Source: Aegilops tauschii subsp. strangulata (lineage: Eukaryota; Streptophyta; Magnoliopsida; Poales; Poaceae). From it: a DNA stretch of 64,000 bases. Of this stretch, positions 45,917 through 58,224 are shown piece after piece (the stretch's first letter is position 1; each line of letters starts with the position of its first letter). A program made the translations under genes and the position numbers. The stretch lies in NCBI RefSeq assembly GCF_002575655.3, contig NC_053041.3, positions 371,673,054 to 371,737,053 on the forward strand, given 5' to 3'. The notes beneath the pieces were generated by a model that worked only from the letters and a program-made list of their open reading frames with translations, was not told the origin of the DNA and did not search any database.

Positions 45917-47996
45917 CTAAGTTTTGTCATCTTTTGTGCGAGATCCATACGATGCCCTCATGATTGATTCATAAGGTGGCTTAATTTTTGTTCTAGGAAA
46001 GTGTTCCATACCTTTCCTCAAAGGGAATTGGAACTTAATATTGCCTTCTTTCATACCAATCACGGCACCAATAGTGTGTAAAAATGGTCTACCAAGAATA
46101 ATTGGACAAGACGGATTGCAATCAATATCAAGAACAATAAAATCTATGGGCACATAATTACTATTTGTAAGAATAAGAACATCATTAATTCTTCCCATAG
46201 GCTTTTTAATAGTGGAATCCAACAAGTGCAAATTCAAAGAACATTCTTCAAGATTAGTAAGACCAAGCACATCACATAAAGATTTCGGAATTGTAGAAAC
46301 ACTAGCACCCAAGTCACACAAAGCAAAACACTCATAATTTTTAATCTTGACTTTGATAGTAGGTTCCCACTCATCATGCAATTTTCTAGGAATTGATACT
46401 TCTAATTCCAATTTTTCTTCTAAAGCTTTCATCATAGCATCAAGAATATGTTTAGTAAAAGCTTTGTTTTGTTCATAGGCATGGGGTGAATTTAGCATGG
46501 ATTGCAACAAAGAAATATAATGAATCAAAGAGCAACTATGATAATTAAAGTCTTTGTAATCCAAAAGAGTGGGCACATCACTAGTTAAAGTCTTGACCTC
46601 TCTAAACCCACTTTTATCAATTTTCTCAACAAGATTATCACCCTCCGAAATATTGGGATGCCTTGTACCTAAAGTTGACTCTTCTCCAGTCCCTTTTTCA
46701 TCAATCTTAATTTTACTAAACAAGGAATCAATAGAAGAAACACCAATCATTTTGAGATCTTCATCATTTTTGCAAGAATAATCACTAGAATAGGTTTTCT
46801 TTAAAAATTCTCTTTTAGCTCTAAGCATAGCAGTTCTTTTCTTACTTTCATCCATAGAAAAATAAAGAGCTTTAATTGATCCATCAACTTGAGGCACAAA
46901 AAATTTCAAATTGAGATTTTCCACATCATGAGCAATTCTATCAACACTTCTAGACAAATTATCAATCTTATTCAACTTTTCTTCTATGGAAGTGTTGAAA
47001 ACTTTTTGTGTGTTGATAAATTCTTTAATATTATTCTCAAGATCAGAGGTATTCCTATTATTATTGTAAGATTTATTTCCATAGGAAGTACCATAATTAT
47101 TAGAGGAATTATTAGGAAAAGGCCTAGGATTAAAATTTCCTCTATAAGCATTGTTGTTGAATTATTGCGAGAAATAAAATTCACATCAATGGCATCACTA
47201 TTTTGCTCAATCAAAGTAGACAAAGGCATATCATTAAAATCAATAGGAGCACTTTTACTAGCAACCAATTTCATAAGAGCATCAACTTTATCACTCAAAG
47301 AAGAAATTTCTTCAACCGAATTAACTTTTTTACTAGTAGGAGCTGTTTCGGTATGCCATTGTAAATAATTTGCCATGATATTATCAAGCAATTTGGTGGC
47401 TTCACCCAAAGTAACTTCCATAAAAGTACCACCCGCGGAGGAATCTAAAAGATTACGAGAAACGAAATTCAACCCCGCATAAAAAATTTGTATGATCATC
47501 CAAAGATTTAACCCATGAGTTGGGCAATTCCTTAGCATCATTTTCATCCTTTCCCAAGGTTGTGCAACATGCTCATGTTCAAGTTGCTTGAAATTCATGA
47601 TCTAGGTTCTAAGCGAAATAATTTTTGTGGGAGGAAAATACTTAGTGATAAAAGCATCTTTGCACTTATTCCAAGAATCGATACTATTACGAGGCAAAGA
47701 AGAGAACCAAATTTTTGCAGAATCACGCAAAGAAAATGGAATAATTTCATCTTCACCACATCATTGTCCACATCTTTTTTCTTTTGCATATCGCATAATT
47801 CCACGAATGTATTAAGATGGGACGCGACATCCTCACTAGGAGTACCGGAAAATTGGTCTTTCATAATAAGATTCAGCAGAGCAGTATTAATATCACAAGT
47901 CTGCGCACTAGTGGCGGAAGGAGCAAGCGGAGTGCCAATAAAATCATTGTTGTTGGTATTTGAGAAATCACATAACTTGGTGTTCTCTTGAGTCAT
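45917..47996 (-). pseudogene. Gag-protease of element C, frameshifted
   Basis: ATG at 47996 starts MTQENTKLCDFSNTNNNDF. The gag domain follows, with GTPSEDVASHLNTFVELCD and, after a frameshift near 47760, a SLPRNSIDSWNKC-like region typical of Retrotrans_gag; a stop near 47600 precedes LEHEHVAQPWERMKMMLRN. A frameshift near 47160 leads to an Asn-rich linker, then a long frame to 45917 with the protease signature DLGASVSTIP and SCPIILGRPFLHTIG and the tail GMEHFPRTKIKPPYESIMRA. There is no RT or integrase. It is more complete than element A, whose gag core is missing. Confidence 0.8.
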
Positions 47997-48184
47997 GATG
48001 ACTACACAACAAGATTGCACTCAAAAATAGATCTGGCAAGGAAACAGCGAACGGAAAAAGAGAGGCGAATAAAACAACAAATTTTGTGAAGTGGGGGAGA
48101 GGAAAACGAGAGGCAAATAACAAATAATGTAAATTGCGAGGAGATGAGATTTGTGATTAGGAACCTGGTTATGTTGAAGATCCT

Positions 48185-48201
48185 CCCCGGCAACGGCACC
48201 A
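48185..48201 (-). other. Primer binding site of element C (tRNA-Asp, one mismatch)
   Basis: Minus strand TGGTGCCGTTGCCGGGG differs by one C-to-T change from the tRNA-Asp complement. It lies 11 bases after the LTR end (spacer AAAGGAATTTC), the same spacing as in A and D. Confidence 0.85.
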
Positions 48202-48212
48202 GAAATTCCTTT

Positions 48213-49771
48213 TGATCGCTCTGTGACTATAGCGCCAAAAAAGCTCCTATCTGCTAGGACTACGTCGGTATTTCCCCAAGGAGGAAGGGATGATGTAGCA
48301 CAGCGAAGGTAGGTATTTACCTCAGTGATGAAACCAAGGTTATCGAACCAGTAGGAGAACCAAGCAACACAACGTAAACAACACCTCGCCGACGTGTTAA
48401 AGGGGTTGTCAATCCCTTTCGGGTAATGAAGCCAAAAATTTGTAATAGATTGAAATAATACATCGTAAATAAAATAAAGTGCAGCAAAGTATTTTTGTAT
48501 TTTTGGTTCAATAGATCTGAATAAAAATGCAAGGGAAAAGTAGATCGCAAGCAAATATATGAGAAAGAAGACCCGGGGGCCGTAGGTTTCACTAGTGGCT
48601 TCTCTCGAGAAAAATAGCAAACGGTGGGTAAACAAATTACTGTTGGGAAATTTATAGAACCTCAAATAATTATGATGATATCCAGGCAATGATCATTACA
48701 TAGGCATCACGTCCAAGATTAGTAGACCGACTCCTACCTGCATCTACTACTATTACTCCACACATCGACCGCTATCCAGCATGCATCTAGTGTATTAAGT
48801 TCATGGAGAAACAGAGTAATGCAATAAGAACGATGACATGATGTAGACAAGATCCGTTTATCTATTGCGTAGATATAGATTGCATCTTTTTATCCTTAGT
48901 AGCAACAATACATACGTGTCGGTTCCCTTTCTGTCACTGGGTTCAAGCACAGTAAGATCGAACCCACTACCTGGCACCTCTTTCCATTGCAAGATAAATA
49001 GATCAAGTTGGCCAAACAGAACCCAAATATTACAGAAGAAATACGAGGCTATAAGAGATCAAAGAAACTCAAATAACTTTCACGGATATAAAAAGATATG
49101 ACTGATCATAAACTCAAAGTTCATCAGATCCCAACAAACACACCGCAAAAAGAGTTACATCATATGGATCTCCAAGAGACCATTGTATTGAGAATTCAGC
49201 GAGAGAGAAAGCCATCTAGCTACTAACTACGGACCCGAAGGTCTACAAGGAACTACTCACGCATCATCGGAGAGGCACCAATGGAGGCGGTGAACCCCAT
49301 CCGAGATGGTGTCTAGATTGGATCTGGTGGTTCTGGACTCTGCGGCGGCTGGATGAATATTTCGTCGACTTCCCTAGGGTTTATGGAATATTGGGGTATT
49401 TATAGAGCAAGGAGGCGGTCCGGGGGGCACCCGAGGTGGGCACAACCCACCAGGGAGCGCCTGGGCCTCCTGGCGCGCCCTGGTGGGTTGTCCCCTCCTC
49501 GGGACTCCCCACAGGTTCAACCAGGGCCCGTTGTGTTCCTTCTGGCCCATAAAAATCATCATGGAGTTTCGTGGCATTTGGACTCGGTCTGGTATTGATT
49601 TTCTGCGATGTAAAAAACATGGAAAAAACAGCAATTGACACTTGGCACTATGTCAATAAGTTAGTACCAAAAATGATATAAAATGACTATAAAATGATTA
49701 TAAAACATCCAAGATTGATAATAAAACAGCATGGAACAATAAAACATTATAGATACGTTGGAGACGTATCA
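48213..49771 (-). repeat. 5' LTR of element C (1559 bp)
   Basis: Plus-strand limits are TGATCGCTCTGTGACT at the left and GGAGACGTATCA at the right. The minus strand has a TATA box CTATAAATAC at 49396-49405 after a GC-rich block with GGCGCGCC. Confidence 0.9.
49396..49405 (-). promoter_or_regulatory. TATA box in the 5' LTR of element C
   Basis: CTATAAATAC on the minus strand, retained in both LTR copies, at the place where A and D also have TATA boxes. Confidence 0.6.
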
Positions 49772-49779
49772 GCGCTGGC

Positions 49780-50478
49780 CTATGCATCGGCGGTGTGAGA
49801 TGAGACATCGATGACTTGTCCTGGCGACATGCCGCCGTTGGTGGACTCCGCGTCCCCCCTGCTGAAGTCGATCGCGTCCTCGTCCTCGTCCTCATCCTTG
49901 TCCTCGGCGCCGCCCTCAAGGTTGTAGTACTCGTAGTAGTGGCTGCGCCAGAGCTCGCGTTGGTACTCCACCGCAGATTCCTCGACGGACAGACTCTTCT
50001 CTACCTCGACCTCGGCTACGCGCAACTCCTCTTCCCGGCGCTCCTCGATCTCCGCCGCCTCCTGCATCTCTAGCTCCCGCTCGGCGACCTCATGAGGAAG
50101 CAGGTGCTCCATGGCCAGCGCCGCCTTTTTAGACATGGGTTGCATGCTGGAGTCCGAGGTGGCCTAGAATATCTTGGCGAGTGCATCCTCGATCTTGGCC
50201 TGGATGGCCTCGACCCGGGCCAGGGCAACATTGGCAGCACGGACGGCAGCTCGAGTGCTCTTGGCGTTTGCAGCCGTCGTCGCAGCATCAGCTGCAGCCA
50301 TCTCGGCTGCTGCAGCTGCCCTGTCGGCTGCGGTAGACGCCCTCTCGGCGGAAGCGGCCACGCTCAATGCGGATGCGGCGGCACTCGGCGTAGGCGGCGG
50401 CGCTCTCGGCGCAGGCGGCGGCGCTCGGGGGGACGCGGCCATCGTACGGGCCTTCACAAAGCATTTCCACAGCGTCAT
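49780..50478 (-). pseudogene. Gene 1: unrecognised Ala-rich coiled-coil ORF, one stop
   Basis: ATG at 50478 (MTLWKCFVKARTM) opens 232 codons interrupted by a single in-frame TAG at 50164-50166. The N-terminus has ASPRAPPPAPRAPPP, followed by a long Ala-rich helical stretch with regular Arg, Asp and Glu. After the stop, MSKKAALAMEHLLPHEVAER leads into a Glu/Arg-rich coiled coil and an acidic tail (EDKDEDEDEDAIDF). The stop codon is at 49780-49782. A pyrimidine-rich leader precedes the ATG. Without the TAG the frame would be intact, so the gene died recently or the stop is read through. No known domain is seen. Element C is inserted 8 bp past the gene's stop codon. Confidence 0.5.
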
Positions 50479-50690
50479 CTTTGCAAGAAGGGGGTGTGGG
50501 AATGGGGATCGAGATTCGTGGATTCGGGGGTTGCCGGCACTGGAGCAGACGAGCCGGCGAAGCTTAAGGAGGGAGACTTAAATAGACCCAGATATTTTCA
50601 TCGCAAACGGTTCCTAGAAAACAACTGTGTGTGATGTTGTAGACATTTTTTATTTGCTGTGAAAGACGAATTTGGAGTAAAGTGGCAACG
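50479..50690 (-). promoter_or_regulatory. Upstream region of gene 1 with CACTA-like motifs
   Basis: A short leader is followed by CGCAAACGGTTCC and ACAACTGTGTGTGATGTTG, motifs also seen in the CACTA subtermini. No clear TATA box is present. Confidence 0.35.
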
Positions 50691-53445
50691 GATGATGTTT
50701 TAAATGAACGATAAATTTTGTAGTACTAATACAACTGTCATGTCAAATTTTGGAAAATTTCAGGGGTCATTTGACCTTTTAAGACATTTAAGTGATTTTC
50801 TAGCCATTTAATGAACGTAATTGAAATTTGAACTACATGTACATGCAACAGCTAACCATAACGGTTTGAAAACTCATATTTTGTGTACTTGTGTGCGATT
50901 TAATTCCATGTGCAGTAAATTGGAAGGAATTTTCAAACATATTGGTCTAACGGCTATGACACAATTAAGCATGGAGTGACATGGCATTTTAATTCCAAAA
51001 AAAAATCAGAAACACATGAAACCTTGGTTGATGTTTTGTCATGCCACCAAGATGATGCGGTAAAAAAATTGGCATGTTTGACGAAAGTTTGGACACACAC
51101 CCCTCACAAACCGGAGCAACTCACTAGAAGGCTTGTGGTTCCGAGAGGGAACAATGCATGTTTGATGACGAACGGGAGATAGCTTCCTCTTACGGCCTTC
51201 AATTTTTTTCTACGTCTAACGTGCACTACTACAACTGTAATGTGAAATTTTGGAAAATTCTAGGGGTTATTTGACCTTTTAAAGACATTTAAGTGATTTT
51301 CTAGCCATTTAATGACCGTAATTCAAATTTGAACTATACATCTACATGCAACACCTAACCAAAACGGTTTGAAAAATCATATTTGTGTACTTGTGTGCGA
51401 GTTAATTCCATGTGCAGTAAATTAGAAGGAATTTTTCAAACATATTTGTCTCACGACATGGACACATGCATACGTATGCATGGAGTGACATGGCATTTTA
51501 ATTCCAAAAAATAAAAAAATATCAGAAACACATAAAACCTTGGTTGATGTTTTGTCATGCCACCAAGATGATGTGGTAAAAAAATTGGCATGTTTGACGA
51601 AAGTTTGGACACACACCCCTCACAAACCGGAGCAACTCACTAGAAGGCTCGTGGTTCCGAGAGGGAACAATGCATGTTTGATGACGAACGGGAGATAGCT
51701 TCCTCTAACGGCCTTCAATTTTTTTCTATGTCTAACGTGCACTACTACAACTATAATGTGAAATTTTGGAACATTCTAGGGGTCATTTGACCTTTTAAAG
51801 ACATTTAAGTGATTTTCTAGCCATTTAATGGCTGTAATTCAAATTTGAACCACATCTACATGCAACACCTAACCAAAACGGTTTGAAAAATCATATTTAT
51901 GTACTTGTGTGCGAGTTAATTCCATGTGCAGTAAATTAGAAGGAATTTTCAAACATGTTTGTCTCACGACATGCACACATGCAGACGTATGCATGGAGTG
52001 ACATGGCATTTTAATTCCAAAAAATAAAAATAAAATCAGAAACACATGAGACCTTGGTTGATGTAATGTCATGCCACCAAGATGATGTGGTAAAGAAATT
52101 GACATGTTTGATGAATGTTTGGCGACACACCCCTCACAAACCGGAGCAACTCACCAGAAGGTTCGTGGTTCCGAGAGGGAACAATGCATGTTTGATGACG
52201 AATGGGAGATAGCTTCCTCTTATGGCCTTCAAATTTTTTCTATGTTTAACATGCACTAATACAACTATCATGTGAAAATTTGGAAAATTTCAGGGGTCAT
52301 TTGACATTTTAAAGACATTTAAGTGATTTTCTAACCATTTAATGACCGTAATTCAAATTTGAACTACATCTACATGCTTGCCTAACCAAAACGGTTTGAA
52401 AAATCATATTTTTGTGTACTTGTGTGCGAGTTAATTTCATGTGCAGTAAATTAGAAGGAAATTTTCAAACATATTGGTTTCAAGGCATGGGCAAATGCAT
52501 GGAGTGCCATGGCATTTTGATTCCAAAAAATTAAAAAATGATTAGAAAAACATGAAACCTTGCTTGATTTAATGTCATGCCACCAAGATGATGTGGTAAA
52601 AAAATTGGCCTGTTTGACGAAAGTTTGGACACACACCCCTCACAAACCGGAGAAACTCACTAGAAGGTACGTGGTTCCGAGAGGGAACAATGCATGTTTG
52701 ATGACGAACGGGAGATAGCTTCCCCTTACGGCCTTAATTTTTTTCTATGTTTAACATGCACTAATACAACTGTCATGTGAAAATTTGGAAATTTTCAGGG
52801 GTCATTTGACCTTTTAAAGACATTTAAGTGATTTTCTAACCATTTAATGACCGTAATTCAAATTTGAACTGCATCTACATGCAACGCCTAACCATAACGG
52901 TTTGGAAAATCATATTTTTGTGTACTTGTGTGCGAGTTCATTCCATGTGCAGTAAATTAGAAGGAATTTTCAAATATATTGGTTTCAAGGCATGGGCACA
53001 TGCATGGAGTGCCATGGCATTTTAATTCCAAAAAATAAAAAAATGGTCAGAAAAACATGAAACCTTGCTTGATTTAATGTCATGCCACCAAGATGATGTG
53101 GTAAAAAATTGGCCTGTTTGACGAAAGTTTGGACACACACCCCTCACAAACCGGAGCAACTCACTAGAAGGTTCGTGGTTCCGAGAGGGAACAATGCATG
53201 TTTGATGACGAACGGGAGATAGCTTCCTCTTACGGCCTTCAATTTTTTTTGACGTTTAACGTGCACTAATACAACTATCATGTGAAAATTTGGAAAATTT
53301 CAGGGGTCATTTGACCTTTCAAAGACATTTAAGTGATTTTCTAACCATTTAATGACCGTAATTCAAATTTGAACTACATCGACATGCAACGCCTAACCAC
53401 AACAGTTTGAAAAATCATATTTTTGTGTACTTGTGTGCGAGTTAA
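50690..53445. repeat. Tandem array of about 505-516-bp units
   Basis: The landmark GGGAGATAGCTTCC is at 51174, 51690, 52204, 52710 and 53214, giving spacings of 516, 514, 506 and 504. About five and a half units are present. Each unit includes 'GGTCATTTGACCTTTTAAAG', 'GCCATTTAATGACCGTAATT', AAAACGGTTTGAAAAATCAT, CATGCATACGTATGCATGG and 'CATGCCACCAAGATGATGTG'. Units differ by point changes and short indels. Open frames of about 60-78 codons recur on the minus strand but are interrupted in some units, so I call no gene. Confidence 0.92.
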
Positions 53446-53821
53446 AAAATCATCAGACGATGTAAATATCTGGTGTTCAAAAAAGAAAATGTAAAGATCT
53501 GGCAAGACAACCAGCCCCCACACAATTGGCACTCTATCTCGCGACTCGAGGTTTGGTAGGTGAGTGCCGGGGATCATTAATCAGACACGGTTCTGTATTG
53601 GAAACCGCCAGCTATTATGTTCACACACGGATTTTGCTGCGGGAATCGTGTGTAATTCAAACTACAATACTCGTAAATTCCGGCAACCGGCGTGTGTACT
53701 GTCCCCGTCGATCTAGATTCCGGCCGCCAATAAATACTACCTTGCTCACGTCCTCCCGCCTGCATTCTCATCTACATCCTCCCCTCGCTCGCCCCCCCTC
53801 TCTCTCTCTTAAATCTCCGCC
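53446..53821 (+). promoter_or_regulatory. Promoter and leader of gene 2
   Basis: ACACGGTTCTG and CACACACGGATT motifs at 53585-53635 are followed by AATAAATA at 53729-53736 as TATA box, and a CT-rich leader (CTCTCTCTCTT at about 53801) running to CCGCCATGGCG, a strong plant start context. Confidence 0.5.
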
Positions 53822-53830
53822 ATGGCGTTG

Positions 53831-55411
53831 TGCTACCTCTTAAGCATGCGTTGGTTTTCCCTTGAAGAGGAAAGGGTGATGCAGCAAAGTAGCGTAAGTA
53901 TTTCCCTCAGTTTTTGAGAAGCAAAGTATCAATCCAGTAGGAGGCCACACGCAAGTCCCTCGTACCTACACAAACAAATAAGAACCTTGCAACCAACGTG
54001 ATAAAGGGGTTGTCAATACCTTCATGGCCACTTGCAAAAGTGAGATCAGATAGAGATGATAAGATAATATTTTTAGTATTTTTATGATAAAGATTGAACG
54101 TAAAGATTGCAAAATAAACGGCGAAAGAAATAGCTAGTTGATGGAAGATTAATATGATGGAAGATAGACCCGGGGGCCATAGATTTCACTAGTGGCTTCT
54201 CTCAAGATAGCATAAGTATTACGGTGGGTGAACAAATTACTGTCGAGCAATTGATAGAAAAGTGCATAATTATGAGAATATCTAGGCATGATCATGTATA
54301 TAGGCATCACGTCTGCAACAAGTAGACTGACTCCTGCCTGCATCTACTACTATTACTCCACACATCGACCGCTATCCAGCATGCATCTAGAGTATTAAGT
54401 TCATAAGAACAGAGTAACGCATTAGGCAAGATGACATGATGTAGAGGGATAAACTCATGCAATATGATATAAACCCCATCTTTTTATCCTCGATGGCAAC
54501 AATACAATACGTGTCGTTTCCCCTACTGTCACTGGGATCGAGCACCGCATGATTGAACCCAAAGCTAAGCACTTCTCCCATTCCAAGAAAGATCAATCTA
54601 GTAGGCCAAACCAAACTGATAATTCGAAGAGACTTGCAAAGATAACCAATCATACATAAAAGAATTCAGAGAAGATTCAAATATTGTTCATAGATAATCC
54701 TGATCATAAACCCACAATTCATCGGATCTCGACAAACACATCGCAAAAAGAGTTGCATCAAATAGATCTCCAAGAAGATCGAGGAGAACTTTGTATTGAG
54801 ATCCAAAGAGAGAGAAGAGGCCGTCTAGCTAATAACTATGGACCCGAAGGTCTGTGGTAAACTACTCACACATCATCAGAGAGGCTATGGTGTTGATGTA
54901 GAAGCCCTCCGTGATCGATTCCCCCTCCGGCGGAGCGCCAGAAAAGGCTCCAAGATGGGATCTCATGGGTACAGAAGGTTGCGGCAGTGGAAATAGGTTT
55001 CTGTGGTGCTCCTCGATGGTTTCGGGGTACGTAGGTATATATAGCAAGAAGAAGTAGGTCGGTGGAGCCATGAGGGGCCCACGAGGGTGGAGGGTGCGCC
55101 CAGGGGGGTAGGCGCGCCCCCTGCCTCGTGGCCTCCTTGGTTGTTTCTTGACGTCCACTCCAAGTCCTCTGATCACGTTTGTTCCAAAAATAGCTCTCCC
55201 GAAGGTTTCATTCCGTTTGGACACTGTTTGATATTCCTTTTCTACGAAACACTGAAATAGGCAAAAAATAGCAATTTGCACTGGGCTTTGGGTTAATAGG
55301 TTAGTCCCAAAAATAATATAAAAATGTAAAATAAAGCCCATTAAACGTCCAAAACAGAATATATAATAGCATGGAACAATCAAAAATTATAGATACGTCG
55401 GAGACGTATCA
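53831..55411 (-). repeat. 3' LTR of element D (1581 bp)
   Basis: Plus-strand limits are TGCTACCTCTTAAGCATGCG at the left and GGAGACGTATCA at the right. Same length as the intact 5' LTR of element A. TATATATAG lies at about 55037. Confidence 0.9.
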
Positions 55412-58224
55412 AGCATCCCCAAGCTTAATTCCTGCTCGTCCTCGAGTTGGTAAATGATAAAAACAGAATTTTTGATGTGGCATGCTACCTAGCATATTTC
55501 TCAATGCAATTTTCTTTATTGTGGCATGAATGTTCAGATTCGAAAGATTCAAGACAAAAGTTTAATATTGACATAAAAATAATAATACTTCAAGAATGCT
55601 AACAAAGCAATCATGTCTTCTCAAAATAACCTGGCCAAAGAAAGTTATCCCTACAAAATCATATAGTCTGGCTATGCTCTATCTTCACCACACAAAGTAT
55701 TTAAATCATGCACAACCCTGATGACAAGCCAAGCAATTGTTTCGTACTTTTGATGTTCTCAAACTTTTTCAATCTTCACGCAATACATGAGCGTGAGCCA
55801 TGGACATAGCACTATAGGTGGAATAGAATGGTGGTTGTGGAGAAGACAAAAAGGAGAAGATAGTCTCACATCAACTAGGCATATCAACGAGCTATGGAGA
55901 TGCCCATCAATAGATATCAATGTGAGTGAGTAGGGATTGCCATGCAACGGATGCACTAGAGCTATAAGTGTATGAAAGCTGAAACTAAGTGGGTGTGCAT
56001 CCAACTCGCTTGCTCACGAAGACCTAGGGCATTTTGAGGAAGCCCATCATTGGAATATATAAGCCAAGTTCTATAATGTAAAATTCCCACTAGTATATGA
56101 AAGTGACAAAATAAGAGACTCTCTATCATGAAGATCATGGTGCTACTTTGAAGCACAAGTGTGGAAAAAGGATAGTAACATTGTCCCTTCTCTCTTTTTC
56201 TCTCATTTTTTTATTTTTTTATTTGGGCCTTTTTTTTCTTTCTTTTGGCCTCTTTTTTTTCTTCTTTTTTCGTCCGGAGTCTCATCCCGACTTATGGGGG
56301 AATCATAGTCTCCATCATCTTTTCCTCACATGGGACAATGCTCTAATAATGATGATCATCACACTTTTATTTACTTACAACTCAACAATTACAACTCGAT
56401 ACTTAGAACAAAAATATGACTCTATGTGAATGCCTCCGGTGGTGTACCGGGATATGCAATGAATCAAGAGTGACATGTATGAAAGAATTATGAATAGTGG
56501 CTTTGCCACAAATACGATGTCAACTACATGATCATGCAAAGCAATATGACAATGATGAAGCGTGTCATAATAAATGGAACGGTGGTAGGTTGCATGGCAA
56601 TATATCTCAGAATGGCTATGGAAATGCCATAATAGGTAGGTATGGTGGCTATTTTGAGGAAGGTATATGGTGGGTATATGATACCGGCGAAAGGTGCGCG
56701 GTATTAGAGAGGCTAGCAATGGTGGAAGGATGAGAGTGCGTATAATCCATGGACTCAACATTAGTCATAAAGAACTCACATACTTATTGCAAAAATCTAT
56801 TAGTTATCGAAACAAAGTGCTATGCGCATGCTCCTAGGGGGATAGATTGGTAGGAAAAGACCATCGCTCGTCCCCGACCGCCACTCATAAGGAAGACAAT
56901 CAATAAATAAATCATGCTCCGACTTCATCACATAACGGTTCACCATACGTGCATGCTACGGGAATCACAAACTTTAGAACTAGTATTTCTCAAATTCACA
57001 AATACTCAAATAGCATGACTCTAATATCACCATCTTCATATCTCAAAACAATTATCAAGTATCAAACTTCTCTTAGTATTCAATGCGCTTTAAAGTTTTT
57101 ATCTTGGATGCCTATCATATTAGGACTAATTTTATAACCAAAGCAAATTACCATGCTGTTCTAAAGGACTCTCAAAATAATATAGGTGAAGCATGAGAGA
57201 TCAATAATTTCTATAAAATATAACCACCACCGTGCTCTAAAAGATATAAGTGAAGCGCTAGAGAAAAATTATCTAGCTCAAAAGATATAAGTGAAGCACA
57301 TAGAGTATTCTAATAAATTCCGATTAAGGTGTGTCTCTCCCAAAAGGTGTGTACAGCAAGGATGATTGTGGTGAACTAAAAAGCAAAGAATCAAATCATA
57401 CAATACGCTCCAAGCAAAACACATATCATGTGGTGAATAAAAATATAGCTCCAAGTAAAGTTACCGATGGACCAAGACAAAAGTGGGGATGCCTTCCGGG
57501 GCATCCCCAAACTTAGGATTTTTGGTGTCCTTGGATTTTATCTTGGGGTGCCTTGGGCATCCCCAAGCTTAGGCTCTTGCCACTCCTTGTTCCATAATCC
57601 ATCAAATCTTTACCCAAAACTTGAAAACTTCACAACACAAAACTCAACAGAAAATCTCATGAGCTCCGTAAGTGAAAGAAAACAAACCACCACTTAAAGG
57701 TACTGTAATGAACCCATTCTTTAATTATATTGGTGTTAAACCTACTGTATTACAACTTCTATATGGTTCATACCCTCCGGTACTAGTCATAGATTCATCA
57801 AAATAAGCAAACAACACACGAAAAACAGAATCTGTCAAAAACAGAACAGTCTGTAGTACTCTGTATCTAACGCAAACTTTCTGTAACTCAAAAATTCTAC
57901 CAAAATAGGAAGACCTAAATAATTTGTTTATTGATCTACTGCAATTGGAATCAGTATTTTATCATGTTCTGGTGATTTTAAACAATTGTTTTCGTGAACA
58001 GAAAGTCTCTGGAATTTTCAGCAAGATCAAATAACTATCATCCAAGAAGATCCTGTAGGTTTTACTTGGCACAGACACTAATTAAAACATAAAACCACAT
58101 CTAACGAGAGGCTAGATCAAATATTTATTGCTAAACAGAACCAAAAAGCAATAAAATAAAATAAAATTGGGTTGCCTCCCAACAAGCGCTATCGTTTAAC
58201 GCCCCTAGCTAGGCATTGATAATT
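55412..58224 (-). other. Non-coding 3' interior of element D
   Basis: Colinear with 19580-22390 of element A in reverse orientation. Polypurine-like motifs lie at 55413 (true tract), 57501 (one change) and 57557. GTGAAGC repeats are near 57185, 57247 and 57289. A poly-pyrimidine tract with long T runs lies at 56190-56275. The homologous His-rich frame of element A is shifted here. No gene is seen. Confidence 0.7.

Larger units (their letters stand above)
42164..49771 (-). mobile_element. LTR retroelement C, Athila-like, 3' LTR truncated
   Basis: The right (5') LTR is 48213-49771 and the left (3') LTR 42164-43417. A decayed tRNA-Asp primer site, gag and protease remnants and a 2.5-kb non-coding 3' interior lie between. 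The left LTR lacks the part equal to 48213-48520 because the chromovirus is inserted there and its far side is gone. The LTR starts TGATACGTCTCCAACGTATC like A and D but diverges after about 60 bases, so it is another family of the same group. GCGCT at 49772 would be the target duplication; its partner is deleted. Confidence 0.85.
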
